Below are positions 1 to 5,704 of a stretch of 6,250 nucleotides of DNA, one piece after another. Below the pieces are notes generated by a model. It saw nothing but the letters and a program-made list of their open reading frames with translations, was not told where the DNA came from and did no database searches. The number at the start of each line of letters is the position of its first letter. The first letter of the stretch is position 1. The translations under genes and the position numbers were made by a program. Source of the DNA: Ktedonobacterales bacterium (lineage in GTDB: Bacteria > Chloroflexota > Ktedonobacteria > Ktedonobacterales > JADMIN01); NCBI GenBank assembly GCA_025928125.1, contig JAICKD010000213.1, positions 1-6,250 of the forward strand. The letters are read 5' to 3'.

Positions 1-1309
1 GTATCCCCAGACGACCCAGCACGGTGACGATATGCTCGCCGACGCGCCCATATCCGACGACGACAACGTGTCCGCTCATCCCCTCAGTGGGGGCCTGCGG
101 TGGCGTGCCGTGGCGATCCAGGCGACGCCAGAGCCTCGGCGTGCGGCGCAAGAGTGACTCCGCGGGCGCGATGAGCCGGAGCATAAACGGATTGAGCAGG
201 ATCGAGAGAATCGCGGCGCCCAACACCAGCGAATATTGCTGCGAACTGAAGATCCCCACCAGGATGGCCGATTGCGCCAGCAGGAATGAGAACTCGCCGA
301 TCTGGCTCCGTCCCGCCGCCACAACCAGTATTGTCTTCGCCGGGGTGGGCAGCGCGAAGCCGGACAGCATGGTCAAGACAGCCTTGCCGACCACAACGAC
401 GGCGGTGCATGCCAGGATTCCACCGACGTTCCCAGGCAGGTTGCCCGGATTGACGAGCATGCCTATCGAGACAAAGAACAGCACCGTGAACGTTTCGCGG
501 AAGGGCAACACCTCCGCGCTCACCTGATGCCGGGTGGACGATTCGCTGACGACCACCCCGGCGAGGAATGCGCCCAGCGCCAGCGAGACGCCGAACCATT
601 CCGCCGCGGCGACGGCCGTGCCAACGGTAATCACGACGACCGTGATGATGAAGAGCTCGCGCGACTGCATATGCGCGATCCGCAGCAGCAACCAGGGAAC
701 GAAGCGCGTTCCGACGATCAGCATCACCGCCGCGAAGATGGCCGCTTTCAGCAGCGCCAGCCCCACCGATTGCCAGACCGGCGCCCCAGTCTTCTCGGTG
801 AAGGCGGGCAGCAGGACGAGGATCAGTACGGTCGCCAGATCTTCGACGACCAGCCAGCCAACGGCGACCCGCCCATGTGAGGTATTGAGCAGACCGTTAT
901 CCATCAGGCCGCGCAAGAGCACGACCGTACTGGAAATCGAGAGCGCCACGCCAAGCACCAGCCCGGAGGCCGTTGACATGCCCCACCAGCGCGCCAGGCC
1001 GAATCCGACAGCGGTGATGATGACCATCTGCGCCAGCGCGCCGGGGATGGCGACCGCCCGAACCGCCCAGAGATCACGCAGCGAGAAATGCAGGCCGACG
1101 CCGAACATCAGGAAGATGACGCCAAGCTCCGCCAGTTCGCTTATTGTCGCGGTATCGCCGACAAAACCCGGCGTGAACGGCCCGATGATGATCCCAGCGA
1201 TGAGGTAGCCGACGAGCGTGGGCAGCCCGATACGGCGCGCCAGCAAGCCGCCAAGTAGGGCGGCCACCAGCGCGACGGCCACATTGATCAGCAGTGCGAT
1301 ATCGTGCAT
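1..1309 (-). CDS. ybaL: YbaL/Kef-type CPA2 monovalent cation:proton antiporter (3' end beyond window)
   Basis: An inner-membrane antiporter of the CPA2 family, which exchanges K+ or Na+ for protons in pH and cation homeostasis. Translation from 1309 gives 436 codons with no stop, so the gene continues past the left edge. Residues 1 to about 380 are a chain of hydrophobic helices. Family landmarks are PTLVGYLIAGIIIGPFTPGF (30-49), LMFGVGLHFSLRDL (67-80), the ion-site acidic pair in WLVVEDLATV (E156, D157) and RSQIGEFSFLLAQ (334-346). A linker leads to GYGRVGE (419-425), the glycine-rich nucleotide loop of an RCK/TrkA-N domain, which is cut off. The pattern matches remembered E. coli YbaL closely. 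The start is set by GAGGTGAT at 1314-1321, four bases upstream of the ATG. It is divergent from the DinB-like gene; no convincing promoter was found. Identity as a CPA2-RCK antiporter is near certain; the ion carried is not known. Confidence 0.95.
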   Translation of the reverse strand, partial: MHDIALLINVAVALVAALLGGLLARRIGLPTLVGYLIAGIIIGPFTPGFVGDTATISELAELGVIFLMFGVGLHFSLRDLWAVRAVAIPGALAQMVIITAVGFGLARWWGMSTASGLVLGVALSISSTVVLLRGLMDNGLLNTSHGRVAVGWLVVEDLATVLILVLLPAFTEKTGAPVWQSVGLALLKAAIFAAVMLIVGTRFVPWLLLRIAHMQSRELFIITVVVITVGTAVAAAEWFGVSLALGAFLAGVVVSESSTRHQVSAEVLPFRETFTVLFFVSIGMLVNPGNLPGNVGGILACTAVVVVGKAVLTMLSGFALPTPAKTILVVAAGRSQIGEFSFLLAQSAILVGIFSSQQYSLVLGAAILSILLNPFMLRLIAPAESLLRRTPRLWRRLDRHGTPPQAPTEGMSGHVVVVGYGRVGEHIVTVLGRLGI

Positions 1310-1313
1310 GTGG

Positions 1314-1321
1314 ATCACCTC
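1314..1321 (-). promoter_or_regulatory. Ribosome binding site of the antiporter gene
   Basis: On the minus strand this reads GAGGTGAT, a perfect complement to eight bases of the 16S rRNA 3' end. It lies four bases before the ATG at 1309 (eight after GAGG) and fixes that start. Confidence 0.75.
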
Positions 1322-1449
1322 GCCATCAGCATACAATACCACCCACGTAGTGATACACCGCGAAATGGCTGAATCGAAGCGCGACATCTCACTGTTTCAT
1401 CCATATGTATGGCATGTGGATGGCAGTGCGAGAAAGTGACTGGCAGACG

Positions 1450-1920
1450 ATGAATCGAGAGCAACTCCTGGCCCGGCTTGACAACGCATGGACCGCGCTT
1501 GGGGACTCATATGCCGGGCTAACTGAGGCGGAGATGATGGCGCCGGGCATCGCGGGCGACTGGTCGGTGAAAGATATGCTGGCGCACGTTGCCACATGGG
1601 AGGAGGAGGCGCTGAAGTACCTCCCGCTGGTTCTCGCGGGAGGCCGACCGCCGCGCTACGCCAGCTACGGTGGCATCGACGCGTTCAACGCGCGGATGAC
1701 GGAGGCGAAACGCCCTCTCTCGCTCGCCGAGGTCCAGCGGCATCTGGAGGAGACGCACCGCCAGCTCATCGCCTATCTTCGGCGTGTGCCAGAAGAGCAG
1801 TTCGCGACCGAGACGCGCTTCCGCCACCGCCTGCGGCTCGATACCTACAGCCATTATCCGCTGCACGCCACCATGATCCGCGACTGGCGCGAGCAGCAGA
1901 TGAACGTCTCGACGCTATAG
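1450..1920 (+). CDS. DinB / ClbS-DfsB-like four-helix-bundle protein
   Basis: A 156-residue soluble protein of the DinB-like superfamily, whose members include metal-dependent thiol (bacillithiol/mycothiol) transferases, ClbS-type resistance proteins and many uncharacterised proteins. The N-terminus MNREQLLARLDNAW and the segment GDWSVKDMLAHVATWEEEAL (36-55) are typical of the superfamily. The candidate metal-binding histidines are all present: H46 in the second helix and H135 plus H139 in HYPLHATMIRDW. Total length is normal. The frame is open from an ATG at 1405, but no Shine-Dalgarno precedes it, and family members begin about where the ATG at 1450 lies, so I chose 1450. That start also has only a weak, distant AGAAAG. 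The gene stands alone, divergent from the antiporter and convergent with the TetR gene. The family call is firm; substrate and reaction cannot be read from sequence. Confidence 0.85.
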   Translation: MNREQLLARLDNAWTALGDSYAGLTEAEMMAPGIAGDWSVKDMLAHVATWEEEALKYLPLVLAGGRPPRYASYGGIDAFNARMTEAKRPLSLAEVQRHLEETHRQLIAYLRRVPEEQFATETRFRHRLRLDTYSHYPLHATMIRDWREQQMNVSTL

Positions 1921-1997
1921 CGCGCGCATATGCCCAGACAACCCGACGCGAGCGGGCCTTATCCTATTTTGCCTGGGATGTTGTCACTGGGGCCACC

Positions 1998-2169
1998 GCC
2001 CTCTCCCCCAGCCCCTCCCCTAAAAGGGAGGGGAGCCAGAGATACGCACTAGAAACCTCGTGGCTATCCACCTCGCGCCTCAGCCCCTCTTAAAGAGGGG
2101 AGCCAGAAGCCGCGCGCTCTGGGTCTGATTCCCCCTCCCTTTTAGGGGAGGGGGTTAGGGGGAGAGGGC
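1998..2169. repeat. Inverted-repeat element with three C/G-rich hairpins (MITE- or REP-like, possible bidirectional terminator)
   Basis: The gap between the convergent DinB-like and TetR genes holds three related palindromes. The first pairs CCCCTCCC (2012-2019) with GGGAGGGG (2026-2033) around CTAAAA. The second pairs CCCCTCT (2084-2090) with AGAGGGG (2094-2100) around TAA. The third pairs CCCCCTCCC (2131-2139) with GGGAGGGGG (2146-2154) around TTTTAG. The outer two also form a long imperfect inverted repeat: GCCCTCTCCCC starting at 1998 reappears as its reverse complement ending at 2169. The first two hairpins are each followed by the direct repeat GGGGAGCCAGA. No coding frame or obvious target-site duplication was found. 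Similar CCCTCTCCC-type repeats are common in intergenic DNA of several phyla. The position suits two-way transcription termination, but T-tracts are short, so that role is inference. Confidence 0.75.
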
Positions 2170-2206
2170 CGGTCGCCATAGCAACAACATTCCAGCAAAG
2201 AGAACC

Positions 2207-2866
2207 TTATCCCGCTATACCAGCCTGACCCGTTCGGAGTTGATACGCCGTAGTCCCCGCCGCGATATAGGCGCGCAGCATCCGCTTCAGCTCCGTGACG
2301 GCCTCCGGGCGCACCTGGCCCTCGGCGGTCGTCATCAGCGGCATCAGCGCGCGGACCGTCTCGACAATCATCCGCACCGACAGTTCGCGGCGCTCTGCGG
2401 ATAGCCCAGGCATGCGACGCGCGAGGCGCGCATCCAGCCGCCATATGATCTCCGCCACAAGCGGCTCTCCGGCCTGCGCGCCGTCGCCGATGCGGGGCAG
2501 CGCCACGAACAGCGCAAGCATGCGGTAGCCACGCGCATACAGAGCAATGAGCGGATCGAGCAGGCGATCCAGCAACTCGTCGGGTGATAGCTCATCACGT
2601 GGGTCGCTGGCGAATACCCCTTCGAGCACCTCGCGCATCCGCTCCTGTGAACGCGCGACCAGTGCCCGCAGGATGGCCTCTTTGTTGGGGAAGAACTGGT
2701 AGAGCGAGCCGATGGAGGTATCAGCCTCCGCCGCGATCTGGTTGGTGCTGGTGGCCTCGTAGCCCATCCCGGCGAATACACGCTCCGCCGCGTCGAGGAT
2801 CGCCTCGATACGGCGCTGGCCGCGCGGCTGGCGCGGTTGCCTGCGTAGTGGAACGTCGGGGACCAT
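2207..2866 (-). CDS. TetR/AcrR-family transcriptional regulator
   Basis: A 219-residue one-component repressor that would bind DNA as a dimer and release it on binding a small ligand. The N-terminal helix-turn-helix occupies about residues 19-65 (RIEAILDAAERVFAGMGYEA, then the TNQIAAEADTSIGSLYQFF turn and recognition helix, then NKEAIL), a textbook TetR_N domain preceded by a basic R/Q-rich tail. Residues 70-219 are the helical ligand and dimer domain, too variable to predict a ligand. The ATG at 2866 shares its A with the P450 stop (TGATG), and CGAAGG just upstream inside the P450 gene can serve as ribosome binding site; a GTG directly before (2869) is an alternative start. The overlap implies co-transcription and translational coupling with the P450, so it probably regulates its own operon through the 4344-4363 inverted repeat. 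Family call secure; target is inference. Confidence 0.95.
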   Translation of the reverse strand: MVPDVPLRRQPRQPRGQRRIEAILDAAERVFAGMGYEATSTNQIAAEADTSIGSLYQFFPNKEAILRALVARSQERMREVLEGVFASDPRDELSPDELLDRLLDPLIALYARGYRMLALFVALPRIGDGAQAGEPLVAEIIWRLDARLARRMPGLSAERRELSVRMIVETVRALMPLMTTAEGQVRPEAVTELKRMLRAYIAAGTTAYQLRTGQAGIAG

Positions 2867-4269
2867 CACACGACCTTCGGCAACGCCGAGGCGGGTGTCG
2901 CTGTTCCGGCGGATTCCAGCCGCACTCGCAGCCCATTCGCCAGCCGGAGCGTGACGCGCGGGCGTGGTATCGGGCGGAAGCCCGGCACGACGACCGGCGT
3001 GACCTGCTGGAGTATCGTCGCCAGCACGAGCCGCATCTCCATCTCGGCCAGCGGCATGCCAATGCAGATACGCGGACCCAGTCCGAAGGGGAAATACGCG
3101 CCGCGCGGTAGATGCTCTGTGCTGCCATCGAGCCAGCGCTCCGGGCGGAAGACCTCGGCGTCACCCCAGATAGACGGCTCGCGATGCAGAATCCACGGGC
3201 TGACGATCAGCGATGAGCCGACAGGGAAGGTGTAGCCATCCAGCGTGATCGGCTCCAGCGGCGTCCGGTTGATAGACCACGCGGGCGGTCGCAGGCGCAG
3301 TGATTCCTGAATCACGGCGTCCAGATAGGGCAGCCGGGCAAGATCGGCGGCGCCTGGCACGCTTCCGCCGAGCACGTCGGCCACCTCGGCGCGGAGCCGC
3401 GCATAGGCCTCTGGCCACCGCGAGAGCAGATCGAGCGTCCAGGAGAGCGCGGTAAAGGTGGTCTCGTGGCCCGCGGCGATCAGGGTCATTGCCTGGTCGC
3501 GAATCTCGACCTCACCGAGGGGCTGCCCATCTTCGTCGCGCGCCTCCAGCAGCATCGAGAGCACGTCACCGCGATCCACGCCCTCCGCCCGGCGACTGAC
3601 AATCAAGCCATAGACGAAGGCGTCCAGGTCGGTGGCGGCCGAGCGCACCATCTCGCGCGCGGCGTGTCCCGGCATGAACGGCAGGCCAAGCAGCGCGGGC
3701 GGCAGCATCGTGCCGAACCCGGAAGGCTGGGCATCTACCACTGTGGCGAAGATGCGGCTCAGTCGCGTGCCTTCCTCGGCGAGGTCCAGATCGAAGAGCG
3801 CCTTGATGATAATGCGCAGCGTCAGCTCCCGCAACCTGGCGGCAAAATCTATCTCGTCGCCGACATGCCAGCCATGGAGCATCTCGACGGTCTGGCTGGT
3901 CATGATCTCGGCGTAGCCCTCGACGCGTTTGCGATGGAAGGCTGGCTGCACGAGTCGCCGCTGTCGCCGGTGCATCGCGCCGTCGGTGGTAAGCAGCGAG
4001 ACGCCGAGCCGCGCGCGCAGCCCCGGTCGCTCGCCGACGCCAACACTGCGGGCGCGCTCGACCAGCAGGTCGTAGGCATGCTCCGGGCGGAAGGCGAAGA
4101 CGATAGGCTCGCTGAACATGTGGACGGTCGCGATGGGACCATACGCGCGATGGAGGCCTTCGAGAAAGGTCAGCGGATCGCGCTGGAACTGTGGAAGGTT
4201 GCCGAAGACTGGGAAGCCCCTCGGTCCTGGCGGATAGGTATATGTCGTCTCTGTGACCATTGTCGCCAT
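2866..4269 (-). CDS. Cytochrome P450 monooxygenase
   Basis: A 467-residue heme-thiolate monooxygenase that would insert one oxygen atom from O2 into an organic substrate. All P450 landmarks are present and intact: a proline-rich start YPPGPRGFPVFGN (12-24), helix-C HRRQRRLVQPAF (100-111), the oxygen-activating I-helix motif AGHETT (266-271), the K-helix ESLR (322-325, ExxR), FRPERW (374-379) and the heme loop FGLGPRICIG (395-404) with ligand Cys402. No N-terminal membrane anchor is seen, so it should be cytosolic. The frame stays open to a TTG at 4368, but GGGAGGTGAT directly before the ATG at 4269, plus a palindrome farther out, mark the extension as control region. An ATG at 4260 is another possible start. 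It heads an operon with the TetR gene. No ferredoxin, reductase or fused reductase domain is visible, so electrons must come from elsewhere. The substrate is not deducible. Confidence 0.96.
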   Translation of the reverse strand: MATMVTETTYTYPPGPRGFPVFGNLPQFQRDPLTFLEGLHRAYGPIATVHMFSEPIVFAFRPEHAYDLLVERARSVGVGERPGLRARLGVSLLTTDGAMHRRQRRLVQPAFHRKRVEGYAEIMTSQTVEMLHGWHVGDEIDFAARLRELTLRIIIKALFDLDLAEEGTRLSRIFATVVDAQPSGFGTMLPPALLGLPFMPGHAAREMVRSAATDLDAFVYGLIVSRRAEGVDRGDVLSMLLEARDEDGQPLGEVEIRDQAMTLIAAGHETTFTALSWTLDLLSRWPEAYARLRAEVADVLGGSVPGAADLARLPYLDAVIQESLRLRPPAWSINRTPLEPITLDGYTFPVGSSLIVSPWILHREPSIWGDAEVFRPERWLDGSTEHLPRGAYFPFGLGPRICIGMPLAEMEMRLVLATILQQVTPVVVPGFRPIPRPRVTLRLANGLRVRLESAGTATPASALPKVV

Positions 4270-4279
4270 ATCACCTCCC
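4270..4279 (-). promoter_or_regulatory. Ribosome binding site of the P450 gene
   Basis: On the minus strand this is GGGAGGTGAT, almost the full anti-Shine-Dalgarno complement, abutting the ATG at 4269. GGAGG to ATG is only four bases, slightly short; to the second ATG at 4260 it is thirteen. It decides against the longer open frame that begins at 4368. Confidence 0.7.
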
Positions 4280-4310
4280 GATTCTTGAAGGATAAGCGCG
4301 CCCTGACTCA

Positions 4311-4316
4311 AATATA
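4311..4316 (-). promoter_or_regulatory. Possible -10 element for the P450-TetR operon
   Basis: On the minus strand this reads TATATT (five of six matches to TATAAT), about 40 bases upstream of the P450 start codon and in an AT-richer patch. No good -35 hexamer lies 17 bases upstream, which would fit a promoter that depends on a regulator or another sigma factor. This is a weak call. Confidence 0.3.
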
Positions 4317-4343
4317 CAGGTATTACGTCGCCACTCGCATCAT

Positions 4344-4363
4344 ACATGAGCGGTAACTCATGT
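4344..4363. promoter_or_regulatory. Candidate TetR operator (7-6-7 inverted repeat)
   Basis: A perfect inverted repeat, ACATGAG - six bases (CGGTAA) - CTCATGT, lies between the divergent P450 and oxidoreductase genes, 75 bases upstream of the P450 start and about 200 upstream of the reductase start. Arm length, spacing and total length of 20 bp are typical of TetR-dimer sites. It sits just upstream of where a -35 element for the possible TATATT box would fall. Assignment to the TetR protein encoded in the same operon is inference from position and symmetry. Confidence 0.5.
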
Positions 4364-4560
4364 TTCAAGAAGCAGACGAGGTTGCCGAAGACTCTCAGGG
4401 CATTTTAAAGCTGCTCCCGTTGCTGGCGAGCGACCGCGCCGGAAACGTCACTGGCGCTCATTTTGTCATCGACGTCGTCATCAGCCCACGCTATGATGAG
4501 TATGTGCGACATGGATGTGAAGGATAGCAGGTCCAGATCATGAAAGGAGCGCGACCACTC

Positions 4561-5493
4561 ATGAAAGCGATCCGCGTGCATGGCCGTGGCGGGCCAGACC
4601 ACCTCAGCTACGATGATGCGCCAAAGCCCCAGCCCGGCCCTGGCGAAGTATTGGCGCATGTCGGCGCGACGGCCATTATCGCCACGGAACTGACCTGGGA
4701 TGAGACCTACCAGACGGCCGCTGGCGACCCACGCCCGCTGCCCATCCCTGGCCACGATCTTGCCGGTGTGGTGACGGAGGTTGGCCCTGGGGTCACTGAA
4801 TTCGCCATCGGCGCCGAAGTCTACGCGCTGACGGCGTTTGGCCGCGACGGGGCAGAGGCTGAATACGCCATCGCGCTGCCACACGAACTGGCCCCCAAAC
4901 CACAGATGCTCGATATGGTCCAGGCGGCGGCTGTCCCGCTGGCGGCGCTCACCGCGTGGCAGGCGCTCTTCATCCACGCGCATCTCTCGAAAGGGCAGAC
5001 GGCGCTGATTCACGGCGGCGCTGGCGGCGTGGGCAGCTACGCAGTGCAGCTCGCGCACTGGGCGAGCGCGCGAGTGATCACAACCGCCTCAACCCGCCAC
5101 CACGACTTCCTGCGCGGGCTTGGCGCTGACCAGGTAATCGACTACACCACCACGCCTTTCGAGGAGGTGGTTCACGACGCGGATGTTGTCTTCGATACGG
5201 TGGGCGGCGAGACGCTGGCGCGCTCCTGGCAGGCGGTGAAAGATGGCGGCGTGATGGTCTCGGTCGTCAGCCCGCGCCCGGCGGACGATCCGGCACAAAC
5301 CAGGGCGCGATTCGTCTGGTTCATCGTCGAGCCCAGCGGCGAGCAGTTGCGCGCGATTGGCGATTTGATCGACGCGGGGCAGATTCAGCCGGTCGTCAGC
5401 CAGGTATTTCCGCTTGCCGAGGCGCGCGAGGCCTGGGAAACGGCGGCCAGCGGCCACGCGCGTGGCAAGGTTGTCCTGCGCGTAGAGGGCTGA
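4561..5493 (+). CDS. Zinc-free NADP-dependent medium-chain oxidoreductase (quinone oxidoreductase / zeta-crystallin type)
   Basis: A 310-residue cytosolic reductase of the MDR superfamily, QOR branch, which uses NAD(P)H to reduce quinones or activated double bonds. The N-terminal GroES-like substrate domain spans about residues 1-120, with GHDLAGVVTEVGPGV (64-78) as its conserved loop. The Rossmann domain follows, with nucleotide loop HGGAGGVGSYAVQLA (151-165) and GADQVIDY (188-195). There is no cysteine anywhere, so neither zinc site of alcohol dehydrogenases can be present. MKAIRVHGRGGPD is the standard family start, preceded by AAAGGAG eleven bases upstream. An in-frame ATG at 4540 would add seven atypical residues and has a poorer ribosome site. 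It is divergent from the P450 gene and may share its control region. A TATGAT at 4492-4497 is a possible -10 box without a clear -35. Family is secure; substrate unknown. Confidence 0.93.
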   Translation: MKAIRVHGRGGPDHLSYDDAPKPQPGPGEVLAHVGATAIIATELTWDETYQTAAGDPRPLPIPGHDLAGVVTEVGPGVTEFAIGAEVYALTAFGRDGAEAEYAIALPHELAPKPQMLDMVQAAAVPLAALTAWQALFIHAHLSKGQTALIHGGAGGVGSYAVQLAHWASARVITTASTRHHDFLRGLGADQVIDYTTTPFEEVVHDADVVFDTVGGETLARSWQAVKDGGVMVSVVSPRPADDPAQTRARFVWFIVEPSGEQLRAIGDLIDAGQIQPVVSQVFPLAEAREAWETAASGHARGKVVLRVEG

Positions 5494-5511
5494 GCGCCTG
5501 AATGAGTTCGG

Positions 5512-5681
5512 GCGGTTAAAACCGCGCCTGAAGGGCCTCCCTGTTGGTCGGCCACAAAACCCGCCTGCGCGGGTTCCAGAGAATCGTCACCGACCGCGTA
5601 ACTCGCCAGCCAGCGTCTGCCTGGGCAATCCGCGCAGGCGGACTTGGTGGCCGCAGGCCGTCTAGGCGCGACTTTAGTCGC
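5512..5681. repeat. Imperfect inverted-repeat element with terminal and internal hairpins (MITE-like)
   Basis: The gap between the convergent oxidoreductase and FAD-subunit genes is mostly one inverted repeat. Its ends are small perfect hairpins, GCGGTT-AA-AACCGC (5512-5525) and GCGACT-TT-AGTCGC (5668-5681). Read outside-in, each is followed by GCGCCT...GGCCT-like sequence and then CGGCCAC. Farther in, CCGCCTGCGCGG (5561-5572) matches CCGCGCAGGCGG (5630-5641) perfectly in inverse orientation, and AACCCGC-CTGC-GCGGGTT forms a local hairpin at 5559-5576. TCGCCAGCC is directly repeated at 5603 and 5678. No credible coding frame is present. Mobile-element, terminator or RNA-structure roles are all possible; no target-site duplication or T-tract is evident. 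Confidence 0.7.
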
Positions 5682-5704
5682 CAGCCGTCGTGGCAGTCCG
5701 CTCT

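Noticed and set aside
534..1208. Long plus-strand open frame (224 codons) antisense to the antiporter
   Set aside because: Its translation is Ser/Thr/Arg/Pro-rich with no recognisable domain, while the opposite strand reads as a continuous, well-conserved CPA2 antiporter.
1998..2169. CRISPR-like array
   Set aside because: The repeated units are palindromic, vary in length and sequence, and have no regular spacers.
3466..4356. 296-codon plus-strand open frame antisense to the P450
   Set aside because: It is a shadow of the P450 codon pattern in GC-rich DNA. The opposite strand has every P450 motif, and this frame has no ribosome site or known domain.
4270..4368. 33-residue N-terminal extension of the P450 from a TTG codon
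   Set aside because: It lacks homology to P450 N-termini, contains the palindrome, and is followed by an excellent ribosome binding site right before the ATG at 4269.
4405..5058. 217-codon minus-strand open frame overlapping the oxidoreductase
   Set aside because: No recognisable family, and it covers the strongly conserved MDR coding frame and its upstream region.
5494..5704. Small genes or a tRNA in the second convergent gap
   Set aside because: The open frames there run through the repeat without start signals, and no cloverleaf or CCA end can be drawn from the sequence.
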